A DNA stretch of 43,089 nucleotides from assembly GCA_964614535.1 (NCBI GenBank), contig CAZTOZ010000053.1, positions 1 to 43,089 of the forward strand, written 5' to 3'. Below the pieces are notes generated by a model, which searched no databases, was not told where the DNA came from, and saw nothing but the letters and a program-made list of their open reading frames with translations. The translations under genes were made by a program, and so were the position numbers. Source of the DNA: JALSHZ01 sp964614535 (lineage in GTDB: Bacteria; Pseudomonadota; Gammaproteobacteria; UWMA-0217). This document shows positions 16,670 through 23,925 of the stretch, one piece after another (positions within the stretch are counted from its first letter, which is position 1; each line of letters opens with the position of its first letter).

Positions 16670-18073
16670 TCAGACACCTTCCGGCACCATGGCAGCCGCC
16701 AGCGCCAATGCCTCGCCCAGCGTGCGTTGTGGCGTGATGGCCCGGGCAATGGTATCCAACGTCAATCCGGCTTCGAGCGCGACGGCGGCCAGCGCCATCA
16801 GTTCACCGGCATCGTCCGCGAGCACGTGGATGCCGATGATCTCGCGGCTGCCATGGCGGTAGAGCAGCTTCAGCAAGCCATCGGCCCCATCCGCCAAACG
16901 ACTGTGCAGATGGCGGGAGAGGTCGTAACGAACGATGCCATAGTCGATCTTCGCGTTGTCCGCCTGCTCCTCGGTCAGCCCGGCACGGCCGATCTGCGGG
17001 AACGAGGCGACGAAGGCCGCCCCCTTGGCCGGATCGGGTAACGCGACGGTATCGCCCAGCAACCGCCGCGCCAGCGCCTCCCCCTGGCGCATCGCGCAAC
17101 GGGCGGAGAGCGAGGCCCCGGTGGCATCGCCGATGGCATGGATCTGCGGCCGACTGGTGCGCAGCTCCGCATCCACCTCGATGCCCCCCGGGCCGTGGGC
17201 CAGCCCGGCCGCCGCCAGCCCCAGGCCCTCGACACGGGGGCGCCGCCCCATCGCCAGCAGCACCTGCCCGGCCAGCCGATGGCACGCCTCACCGGTGGCG
17301 GTGCGATATTCGACGAACACCCCGCCGCCGGTGTTGGAAATGCGCTCCAGCCGGCAACCCCGCTCGACGGTGATGCCGTCGGTCAGCAGCCGCCGGCGCA
17401 GGATCTCGGCAATCTCCGCATCCCAGCCGCTGAGCAGAGTGGGACGGCTCTCCAGCAACGACACCTCACTGCCCAAGGCGTGAAAGAGCTGCGCCATCTC
17501 GATGCCCGCCGGTGCGCTTCCAAGCACCACCAGCCGTTGCGGAGGCTGCTGCACCGCCGCCAGTTCAGCCGGCAGTAGCACGCGATGGTGGTCGATGCCG
17601 GGAATCTCCGGCCGTATCGCGACGGCGCCGGTTGCGACGATGGCCTGCTCGAAACGCACCACCCGCTCGCCGCGATCGGGCAGGGTGACGGTCACCCGAT
17701 CGGGCGCCGAGAATTCGGCATGTCCGCGCAGATAGTCCAGCTCGGGAATCTGCCGCAGACGCTCCATCCGCGCCTCGTGCTGATGCGCCAGCAGACGCTG
17801 GCGCTGCCGCTGGATCGCATACCAGTCGATACGAACGTCCAGCGACGGCAGGCACAGCCCGAAATCGGCCGCCCGCCGTAACTCACGCAGCCGGCGCGCC
17901 GCTTCGAGCAACACCCCGACACCGGCACCATTCTCGGCGAGCCCCTCGTCCGGCGCGTCGTCCACCAGCAATACCGACCGACCACCCCGCGCCAGCGTCA
18001 TGGCCGCGGCGACACCGGCCGGCCCCGCGCCGACGACGAGCACGTCGTAGCCGTCCATCGTCACGTCGCTCAT
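16670..18073 (-). CDS. Dihydrolipoamide-dehydrogenase-like flavoprotein lacking the redox disulfide
   Basis: A 467-residue protein with the architecture of the Lpd/mercuric reductase/glutathione reductase family. The FAD Rossmann motif VVGAGPAGVAAA is near residues 13-24, and AIGDATG marks the second FAD contact near 316. Three hallmarks are changed. The GGTCLNVGCIPSK stretch is replaced by LAENGAGVGVLLEAA, with no cysteine. The NAD motif GGGYIG reads GSAPAG. The C-terminal HPT-x-SE, which supplies the catalytic His, reads TPQRTLGE. It should bind FAD, but disulfide chemistry is unlikely. The start is 3 nt after the stop of the upstream 64-aa gene, so the two probably form an operon. It could act as an NAD(P)H:acceptor oxidoreductase or be non-redox. 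Confidence 0.82.
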   Translation of the reverse strand: MSDVTMDGYDVLVVGAGPAGVAAAMTLARGGRSVLLVDDAPDEGLAENGAGVGVLLEAARRLRELRRAADFGLCLPSLDVRIDWYAIQRQRQRLLAHQHEARMERLRQIPELDYLRGHAEFSAPDRVTVTLPDRGERVVRFEQAIVATGAVAIRPEIPGIDHHRVLLPAELAAVQQPPQRLVVLGSAPAGIEMAQLFHALGSEVSLLESRPTLLSGWDAEIAEILRRRLLTDGITVERGCRLERISNTGGGVFVEYRTATGEACHRLAGQVLLAMGRRPRVEGLGLAAAGLAHGPGGIEVDAELRTSRPQIHAIGDATGASLSARCAMRQGEALARRLLGDTVALPDPAKGAAFVASFPQIGRAGLTEEQADNAKIDYGIVRYDLSRHLHSRLADGADGLLKLLYRHGSREIIGIHVLADDAGELMALAAVALEAGLTLDTIARAITPQRTLGEALALAAAMVPEGV

Positions 18074-18076
18074 CGC

Positions 18077-18271
18077 TCAATCGACGGGGTCGTGGCGACC
18101 CAGTATTTCGAGCACCTCCGGCTCGGCGCTGGCGGGCACGATCACCTTCACCTGCCGGTTGTCGCGGTCGATGTAGATGTGCTCCTGTTCGAAGCCGGTG
18201 GCGATCAGGTCTTCCCTGACGTTCTTCAATGCCTCCTCGGAGGCGTAGGTTCTGGTAATGGTCACGGTCAT
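18077..18271 (-). CDS. Small conserved-looking protein, 64 aa, function unknown
   Basis: A 64-residue protein beginning MTVTITRTYASEEAL. Its predicted pattern is strand, helix (ALKNVREDLIATG), strand (IYIDRDNRQVKVIVP), helix (AEPEVLEILG), an alpha/beta ferredoxin-like arrangement similar to small stress-type or ACT-like domains. I do not recognise a family. GGGAG lies eight bases upstream of the ATG. A longer open frame upstream crosses the palindromic control region and is not protein-like. It precedes the Lpd-like flavoprotein by 3 nt, so the two are probably co-expressed. Confidence 0.7.
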   Translation of the reverse strand: MTVTITRTYASEEALKNVREDLIATGFEQEHIYIDRDNRQVKVIVPASAEPEVLEILGRHDPVD

Positions 18272-18356
18272 CGTCGTACTCCCCCGGATTCCCCGGCCGC
18301 AGAAAAAACCGTATCTCTCGACACCCCGACAGCCTACCCGCCTCGCGCCGGCCCGC

Positions 18357-18374
18357 CTGTCACCAAGGTGACAG
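18357..18374. promoter_or_regulatory. 18-bp perfect palindrome in a divergent promoter region
   Basis: CTGTCACC and GGTGACAG flank a central AA. The site lies 86 bp upstream of the 64-aa gene and 54 bp upstream of the DUF4389 gene, in a gap between divergent operons, where a dimeric regulator would be expected to bind. I could not assign the regulator or clear -35/-10 boxes. Confidence 0.55.
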
Positions 18375-18427
18375 CCCGGCGACGACATGGCAATCTCGCC
18401 GCTCGCCCAGCCGACGGAACCAGAGCG

Positions 18428-18706
18428 ATGACCCCCGATATCCAGCAAAACCTCCTCGCGCGCGGCACCTGGATGCGCATTCTCTACATGCTGCTGTTCG
18501 CCTTCCTCTACAGCATCGCGGAGATGGTGGTATTCGGCATCGCGGTGATCCAGGCCGGCTTCGTGCTGATCACCGGGCAGACCAATCCCCGGCTGCTGAC
18601 CTTCGGCAAGGCGTTGAGCCGCTACGTCTGCCAGATGATCCGTTTCTTCACCTTTGCCAGCGACACGCTGCCGTTTCCGTTCGGGCCATGGCCCAACGAT
18701 GACTGA
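18428..18706 (+). CDS. DUF4389 membrane protein
   Basis: A 92-residue protein that fits DUF4389: RILYMLLFAFLYSIAEMVV and VIQAGFVLITGQTNPRL form one or two membrane segments, then a conserved FGKALSRYVCQMIRFFTF and a terminal PFPFGPWP. The function of the family is unknown. The ATG at 18428 has a weak GGAA upstream; in-frame codons further upstream cross the palindromic control region. The stop overlaps the start of the methyltransferase gene by 8 nt, so this is the first gene of a coupled operon. Confidence 0.85.
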   Translation: MTPDIQQNLLARGTWMRILYMLLFAFLYSIAEMVVFGIAVIQAGFVLITGQTNPRLLTFGKALSRYVCQMIRFFTFASDTLPFPFGPWPNDD

Positions 18707-19667
18707 AACGGCGTTCCCCCCGCTGCGCCTGCCGCAACCGGCGACCGAGGCGCAACGGCTGTTTCACGGCCGTGGCAAGCACCATCCCGGCCATGAGCAT
18801 CTGGTCATCGACTGGCTCCCGCCGGTGATCGTCATCGGTCTCTACCGGCCGGTGGCGCGATACCGGCTGACCACGCTGGCCCGGTGGCTGCACCAGCAAA
18901 TCGACGGCTGCGAGGCGGTGCTGCTGCAACACCGTTTCGAGCCAGCCGGCCCCGTCTCGGCGCTGCTCGGTCACGCGCCGGAAAAACCTTTCGCCATCGA
19001 CGAGAACGGGCTGCGCTACCTGGTGCACCCCGGCCGCAATCGCAACAGCGGGCTTTTTCTGGACATGCGCAACGGCCGCGACTGGGTGCGCCGCCACGCC
19101 ACCGGCAAACGGGTATTGAATCTCTTTGCCTACACCTGCGGCTTCTCGGTGGCGGCGCTGGCCGGCGGCGCCAGCGCCGTCGTCAACGTGGACATGAGCG
19201 GCCGCGCGCTGGCCATCGGGCGCGACAATCACCGCCTCAACGAACTGCCGCTGACGGCGGTACGATTCGAAAAACTCGATATCTTCCGATCGTTCGGCCG
19301 GCTGCGCAGGCGCGGCCCTTTCGACCTGCTGGTCTGCGACCCACCGACGCGGCAAAAAGGCAGCGTCGATGTCGAGCGCGACTATCCGCGGATCCTGCGG
19401 CGCCTCGACGAATTCATGGCCCCCGGCGGCGAGCTGCTGCTCTGCCTCAACGCACCGCGGCTGGGGCGGGATTTTCTGCTCGACGCTGTCGCGGCGCTTG
19501 CGCCACAATACCGTTTCGTTGCCGACATCCCGCCGCCCGCCGTCTTTGCCGACGCCGAAGGCCGTGGTTTGAAGGTGCTCCATTTTCGCAACCAGACCCC
19601 AGGAACCCACCGTGTCGATTCCACTGCCCGAGGGGATCTCCCCCCTCGACGACCTGTTGCCCGATGA
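18699..19667 (+). CDS. Class I SAM-dependent methyltransferase (COG1092/RlmI-like)
   Basis: A 322-residue protein. The SAM-binding motif I is at about residues 144-155, LNLFAYTCGFSV, followed by VVNVDMSGRAL (motif II). The catalytic-type motif CDPPTRQKGSVDVERDY resembles the DPPSF-x-KG stretch of RlmI/COG1092 methyltransferases, which modify rRNA bases. There is no PUA domain before it, so the substrate remains open. The gene overlaps DUF4389 by 8 nt at its start and the aminotransferase by 56 nt at its end; the last 20 residues, encoded in the overlap, are low-complexity and probably tolerated rather than functional. Confidence 0.85.
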   Translation: MTETAFPPLRLPQPATEAQRLFHGRGKHHPGHEHLVIDWLPPVIVIGLYRPVARYRLTTLARWLHQQIDGCEAVLLQHRFEPAGPVSALLGHAPEKPFAIDENGLRYLVHPGRNRNSGLFLDMRNGRDWVRRHATGKRVLNLFAYTCGFSVAALAGGASAVVNVDMSGRALAIGRDNHRLNELPLTAVRFEKLDIFRSFGRLRRRGPFDLLVCDPPTRQKGSVDVERDYPRILRRLDEFMAPGGELLLCLNAPRLGRDFLLDAVAALAPQYRFVADIPPPAVFADAEGRGLKVLHFRNQTPGTHRVDSTARGDLPPRRPVAR

Positions 19668-20823
19668 ACCGCTGTTGATGATGGGGGCCGGCCCGGTGCC
19701 GATTCCGGCACGGGTGGCGGCGGCCAACTCCATCGTCATCAACCACCTGGGCGACACGATGGCGGGGGTCATCGAGCAGGTCAAGGCGATGTCGCGCTAC
19801 GTCTTCCAGACCGAGTCGCGGCATATCCTCGGCGTTGCCGGGCCCGGCTCGGCGGCCATGGAGATGGCGGTGGTCAATCTCGTCTCGCCCGGCGACCGGG
19901 TGCTGTCGGTCTGCAACGGCTTTTTCAGCAGCCGGCTGGCGGAGATGGCCGAACGCACCGGGGGCGACGTGTTGCGGCTCGAGGTGCCGGCCCGCGAGAC
20001 CGCATCGCCGGAGGCGATCGCCCGGGCGCTGGCCGGGCACCGGCCCCGTGTCCTCACCATCGTCCAGGGCGAGACCTCCAACACCATCTTCAACCGCCAC
20101 CTCGCCACCATCGCGCAACTGGCGCGGGAACACGATTGCCTGGTCGTCGTCGATGCCGTCTGCACCCTGAGCACGATGCCGCTGGAGATGGACGCCTGGG
20201 GCGTCGACGCGGTCATCACCGGCGGGCAGAAGGGGCTGTCGTCGATCCCCGGCGTCTCGCTGGTCGCCTTCTCCGATCGCGCCTGGCGGGTGATCAGCGA
20301 GCGCCGCGATCCGCTGCGCCACTGGTGCCTCGACGCCAAACTGGCCGACCAGTTCTGGTACAAGAAGTCCTACCACTACACCGCGCCGGTCTCCGGGATT
20401 CTGGCAATGCATGAGGCGCTGCGGCTGATCTGCCACGAAACCCTGCCCAGGCGCTTCGACCGCCACCTGCGCTGCTCGGTGGCGCTGCAGGCCGGCATCG
20501 AGGCGATGGGGTTGTCGCTGTATGCGCCGCCGGAGGCCAGGCTGAACTCCGTCGTCGGCATCAACCTCCCCGACGGCATCGACGCCCGCGCCCTGCTCCA
20601 ATACATGTCCGACCGCTATCGCGTCGAAATCTCCGGCTCCTTTGGCCCGCCGATCATCCGCATCGGACAGATGGGCGAACAGAGCCGCGCCCACAACCTC
20701 TTCCGCACCATCCATGCCCTCGGCTCCGGGATGAAGGCGCTCGGCGTCGATGTCGATCTGCCCGCCGGGGTCGCCGCGCTGGAGAGCAGCCTGGAGCGGT
20801 TCGAATTCGGCGGAGACGACTGA
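19612..20823 (+). CDS. Class V PLP-dependent aminotransferase (alanine-glyoxylate / pyridoxamine-pyruvate type), GTG start
   Basis: A 403-residue fold-type I aminotransferase. The PLP lysine is Lys207 in ITGGQKGLSSIPG; the Asp that contacts the pyridine nitrogen is in VVVDAVCTLSTMPLEMDAWGVD; the N-terminal GAGPVPIP and GVAGPGSAAME patterns are typical of the serine-pyruvate, alanine-glyoxylate and pyridoxamine-pyruvate group. The exact donor and acceptor cannot be read. The start is GTG at 19612 with AGGA seven bases upstream, inside the methyltransferase gene, which suggests translational coupling. It ends 111 bp before the modE start chosen here. Confidence 0.9.
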   Translation: MSIPLPEGISPLDDLLPDEPLLMMGAGPVPIPARVAAANSIVINHLGDTMAGVIEQVKAMSRYVFQTESRHILGVAGPGSAAMEMAVVNLVSPGDRVLSVCNGFFSSRLAEMAERTGGDVLRLEVPARETASPEAIARALAGHRPRVLTIVQGETSNTIFNRHLATIAQLAREHDCLVVVDAVCTLSTMPLEMDAWGVDAVITGGQKGLSSIPGVSLVAFSDRAWRVISERRDPLRHWCLDAKLADQFWYKKSYHYTAPVSGILAMHEALRLICHETLPRRFDRHLRCSVALQAGIEAMGLSLYAPPEARLNSVVGINLPDGIDARALLQYMSDRYRVEISGSFGPPIIRIGQMGEQSRAHNLFRTIHALGSGMKALGVDVDLPAGVAALESSLERFEFGGDD

Positions 20824-20900
20824 GCGCCGGGTACCGGGGCGCAATGCCCTGGCCCCCGCCCCGCAAGCAAGGTCAATACATTCGTCCCCGCCGGCGGCCT

Positions 20901-20928
20901 TGCGCTATATTCAGCCATGCATTACGGT
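20901..20928 (+). promoter_or_regulatory. Candidate ModE box overlapping the modE promoter
   Basis: TGCGCTATATT, six bases, then TGCATTACGGT. Against the E. coli ModE consensus ATCGCTATATA-N6-TATATAACGAT this matches 15 of 22 positions, including CGCTATAT in the left half and TACG in the right. It also contains a possible -10 hexamer TATATT (20906-20911). Its location just before modE-modABC is what molybdate-dependent autorepression would need. Confidence 0.5.
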
Positions 20929-20934
20929 AGATGG

Positions 20935-21282
20935 ATGTCGAAAAAACCCCCATACCGGCTTTGCGGCCGCATCTGGATCGAAGGGCCGGAGGGCACCTTC
21001 GTCGGCTATGGCCGGGTGGTGCTGCTGGAACGAATCCGCGAGCACGGCTCCATCAGCGCCGCCGCCCGGTCGATGGAGATGAGCTACCGCCACGCCTGGA
21101 AGCTGGTCGATTCGATGAACCGGCAGAGCCACACGCCGGTGGTGGAAAAATCGACCGGCGGCAAGGGCGGCGGTGGCGCGGTGTTGACCGCGGCGGGGGA
21201 GCGGGTCATCGACGCCTTCTGGAGCGCCTATGACGATTTTCAGGAATACCTCGATGCGCGCAGCCGGAAGCTCGATCTTTGA
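20935..21282 (+). CDS. modE: ModE-type molybdate regulator without the MOP domain
   Basis: A 115-residue protein equivalent to the N-terminal winged-helix domain of ModE. The DNA-binding part spans about residues 25-95 and contains GSISAAARSMEMSYRHAWKLV and the signature GGKGGGGAVLT. The C-terminal tandem MOP domains that bind molybdate in E. coli ModE are absent, as in several short ModE proteins; how it senses molybdate is open. I prefer the ATG at 20935 because an in-frame ATG at 20917 lies inside the candidate ModE box and too close to the possible -10. The Shine-Dalgarno is poor for both. It is the first gene of modEABC and its 3' end overlaps modA. Confidence 0.82.
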   Translation: MSKKPPYRLCGRIWIEGPEGTFVGYGRVVLLERIREHGSISAAARSMEMSYRHAWKLVDSMNRQSHTPVVEKSTGGKGGGGAVLTAAGERVIDAFWSAYDDFQEYLDARSRKLDL

Positions 21283-22003
21283 TCGGCTGATTCTCGTCTG
21301 CCTGGCCGTGCTGCCGGCGGCCGGGGTGGCCGATACGCTGCGCATCGCGGTGGCCAGCAATTTCGTCACCACGCTCGAGACGCTGGCGGAACCCTTCGAG
21401 CGGCAGAGCGGCCACCGGGTCGTCGTCATCCCCGGCTCCACCGGCAAGCTCTATGCCCAGATACACAACGGCGCCCCGTTCGATCTGTTTCTCGCCGCCG
21501 ATGCCGCACGTCCGGCAAGACTGGAGGAGAGCGGCATCGCCGTGCACGGCAGCCGCCGCACCTACGCCATCGGGCGGCTGGTGCTCTGGAGCGCGGTACC
21601 CGGTATCGAGATCGACGGGCCGGCGATTCTCGAACAGCGGCACTTTCGCCACCTCGCCATCGCCAACCCCCGGCTCGCCCCCTATGGACGAGCGGCGAGA
21701 GAGACGCTGGAGAAACTCGGGCTGTGGGAACAACTGCGGGGCCGGCTGGTACGCGGCGAAAACATCGCCCAGGCCTATCGCTACGCGCGCGAGCGTATCG
21801 CCGACATCGGACTGGTGGCGCTGGCGCAGATCAAGCGGGATGGACAAGACGGCCACTGGCTGGTGCCGGCGACCTTCCATGCCCCCATCGAGCAGCAGCT
21901 CGTGGCATTGAACCGGCGCCCGGCGACCACCGCGTTTCTGCGGTGGCTGCGCCGTGACGACAGCCGCGCCACGATTCGCGAACACGGCTACGAGGTGCCC
22001 TGA
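21254..22003 (+). CDS. modA: Molybdate ABC transporter, periplasmic binding protein
   Basis: A 249-residue secreted protein: a signal peptide of about 26 residues, then DTLRIAVASNF, the normal first strand of ModA, followed by FERQSGHRVVVIPGSTGKLYAQI, which supplies oxyanion-binding Ser/Thr residues, and GAPFDLFLAAD. It binds molybdate or tungstate and delivers it to ModBC. I prefer the ATG at 21254, which has AGGAA seven bases upstream and a compact signal peptide; an ATG at 21230 with GGAG upstream would add eight residues. Either start lies inside the end of modE, and the stop overlaps the modB start by 1 nt. Confidence 0.92.
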   Translation: MRAAGSSIFDRLILVCLAVLPAAGVADTLRIAVASNFVTTLETLAEPFERQSGHRVVVIPGSTGKLYAQIHNGAPFDLFLAADAARPARLEESGIAVHGSRRTYAIGRLVLWSAVPGIEIDGPAILEQRHFRHLAIANPRLAPYGRAARETLEKLGLWEQLRGRLVRGENIAQAYRYARERIADIGLVALAQIKRDGQDGHWLVPATFHAPIEQQLVALNRRPATTAFLRWLRRDDSRATIREHGYEVP

Positions 22004-22683
22004 TGCCGACACCGGCCGACCTGGATGCGCTGATCGTGACGTTGAAACTGGCCACGCTGACGACGGCCATCCTGTTGCTGCTGGGCACGCCGCTGGCCTG
22101 GTGGCTGGCGCACAGCCGCTGGCGGTTCAAGGCGCTGATCGAGGCATCGATTGCGTTGCCGCTGGTGTTGCCGCCGACGGTGCTGGGGTTCTATCTGCTG
22201 ATGCTGCTCGGCGCCCACGGGCCGGCCGGACGGCTGATGGATACACTCGGCCTCGAACCGCTGGCCTTCAGCTTCACCGGTCTCGTCATCGGCTCGGTAC
22301 TCTACTCCCTCCCCTTCGTGGTGCAGCCGCTGCAAAACGCCTTTGCCGCCATCGGCCCTCGACCGCTGGAGGTGGCCGCCACGCTGCGCGCCGCGCCGCT
22401 CGATCGTTTCGTGACCGTGGTGCTGCCGTTGGCGCGTCCCGGCTTCGTCACCGCCACGGTGCTCGGTTTCGCCCACACCGTCGGCGAGTTCGGTGTGGTA
22501 TTGATGATCGGTGGCAATATTCCCGGCGAGACGCAGGTGTTGTCGATTGCCATCTACGACCACGTGGAGGCGCTGGAATACGGTCAGGCGCACTGGCTGT
22601 CGGCCGGCCTGCTGCTGTTTTCATTCGTTCTGCTGCTGACCGTGCAAGGATTCAACCGGCGTTTTTCGGTGCTGACGCCATGA
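22003..22683 (+). CDS. modB: Molybdate ABC transporter permease
   Basis: A 226-residue inner-membrane protein with five to six hydrophobic helices. The cytoplasmic EAA loop, which contacts ModC, is visible at about residues 120-145: ARPLEVAATLRAAPLDRF-type followed by VVLPLARPG. It also has the family motif PLVLPPTVLGFYLL. The start overlaps the modA stop by 1 nt and the stop overlaps modC as ATGA, so the three are translated as one coupled unit. Confidence 0.95.
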   Translation: MPTPADLDALIVTLKLATLTTAILLLLGTPLAWWLAHSRWRFKALIEASIALPLVLPPTVLGFYLLMLLGAHGPAGRLMDTLGLEPLAFSFTGLVIGSVLYSLPFVVQPLQNAFAAIGPRPLEVAATLRAAPLDRFVTVVLPLARPGFVTATVLGFAHTVGEFGVVLMIGGNIPGETQVLSIAIYDHVEALEYGQAHWLSAGLLLFSFVLLLTVQGFNRRFSVLTP

Positions 22684-23750
22684 ACATCCGGGCACGCCTT
22701 CGAACCCGCCGCGGTGACGATTTCTCACTGCAGGTGGATCTGACCCTGCCCGGGCGCGGCGTGACCGCGATCTTCGGTCCGTCGGGTTGCGGCAAGACCA
22801 CGCTGCTGCGCGCCATCGCCGGGCTGGACCCCGCCGTTACCGGAGAGCTGAGGGTCGGCGGCGAGACGTGGCAGGACGCGGCACGCAGGCTGCCACCCCA
22901 CCGTCGCGCCGTCGGCTACGTTTTTCAGGAGGCCAGCCTTTTCCCCCATCTCTCGGTCAAGGCGAATATCGAATACGGACAGAAAAGAATCCCCCTCGAC
23001 CAGCAACGCGTCACCGTCGATGACGCCGTGGCACTGCTGGGGCTGGAAAAGCTGTTGCAGCGCCGGCCGGCCCAGCTCTCCGGCGGCGAGCGCCAGCGTG
23101 TCGCCATCGCCCGCGCGCTGGCGGTCAGCCCGAAGATTCTGCTGATGGACGAACCGCTGGCCGCGCTCGATCTGGCGCGCAAGCGGGAGATCATGCCCTA
23201 TCTGGAATCGCTGCCGCGCAAACTGGCGCTGCCGATCCTCTACGTCAGCCACTCACCGGGCGAGGTGGCCCGGCTGGCCGACGAGATGGTGCTGCTGGAC
23301 AATGGCCGGGTCCACGCCTGCGGGCCGACCACCGAGATCTTCACCCGGCTCGACCTGCCGCTGGCCCACGGCGACAAGGCCGCCGCGCTGATCGACGCCG
23401 TGGTCGTGGCCCATGACGACCGCTTTGCGCTGACGGCGCTGGAATTTTCCGGTGGCCGCTTTCTGGTTTCGCGCAAAGACCTTCCCATCGGCCATCGGGC
23501 GCGGCTGCGCGTCATCGCCCGCGACGTGAGCCTGACACTGGAGCGACAGCGGGACACCAGCATTCTCAATATCTTCGACGCCCGCATCGACGCCCTCCAC
23601 CGGGAGGGTGCCTCGCAAATGCTGGTGCGCCTCGACGTCGGTGGCACGGCGCTGTTGTCGCGGATCACCCGCAAGTCCTGCGAGGCGCTGCGGCTGGCAC
23701 CGGGAAAAAGGGTCCACGCACAGGTGAAGACGGTGGCCTTGCTGGCCTGA
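22680..23750 (+). CDS. modC: Molybdate ABC transporter ATPase with C-terminal MOP/TOBE domain
   Basis: A 356-residue ATPase. Walker A GPSGCGKT is at residues 33-40, the Q-loop at VGYVFQEASLFPHLSV, the signature LSGGERQRVAIARAL near 136-150, Walker B ILLMDEP soon after, and the switch His in YVSHSPGEV. About 65 residues at the C-terminus (NIFDARIDALHREG onward) form the MOP domain that binds molybdate in ModC proteins. As the neighbouring ModE has no MOP domain, this may be the only molybdate-sensing domain in the operon. Confidence 0.95.
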   Translation: MNIRARLRTRRGDDFSLQVDLTLPGRGVTAIFGPSGCGKTTLLRAIAGLDPAVTGELRVGGETWQDAARRLPPHRRAVGYVFQEASLFPHLSVKANIEYGQKRIPLDQQRVTVDDAVALLGLEKLLQRRPAQLSGGERQRVAIARALAVSPKILLMDEPLAALDLARKREIMPYLESLPRKLALPILYVSHSPGEVARLADEMVLLDNGRVHACGPTTEIFTRLDLPLAHGDKAAALIDAVVVAHDDRFALTALEFSGGRFLVSRKDLPIGHRARLRVIARDVSLTLERQRDTSILNIFDARIDALHREGASQMLVRLDVGGTALLSRITRKSCEALRLAPGKRVHAQVKTVALLA

Positions 23751-23925
23751 CCCGGCCATTTCACAAGAGCGTGGGAAAAACAGCGCAACACCATGGTTTC
23801 CAAGCACTGCCGGAATATTGGCTAGGCACGAGGTATCACCGGCCTCACCGTGCCGTTGTTGGGAAATCCCGCATTCTCATGAGATATCCGCGGCGGCCCG
23901 GACGAAACCCGCGCGTGGAAACGGC

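Noticed and set aside
20836..20868. GGGGCG / CGCCCC stem after the aminotransferase gene as a terminator
   Set aside because: The stem is short, the loop large and no T run follows; GC-rich sequence makes such pairs common.
21954..22679. Upstream extension of modC covering modB
   Set aside because: modB is read in another frame with clear permease features; modC starts at the ATGA overlap at 22680.
23751..23925. Several short dyads between modC and the radical SAM gene as a bidirectional terminator
   Set aside because: Stems are imperfect or under 7 bp and no T or A tract flanks them.
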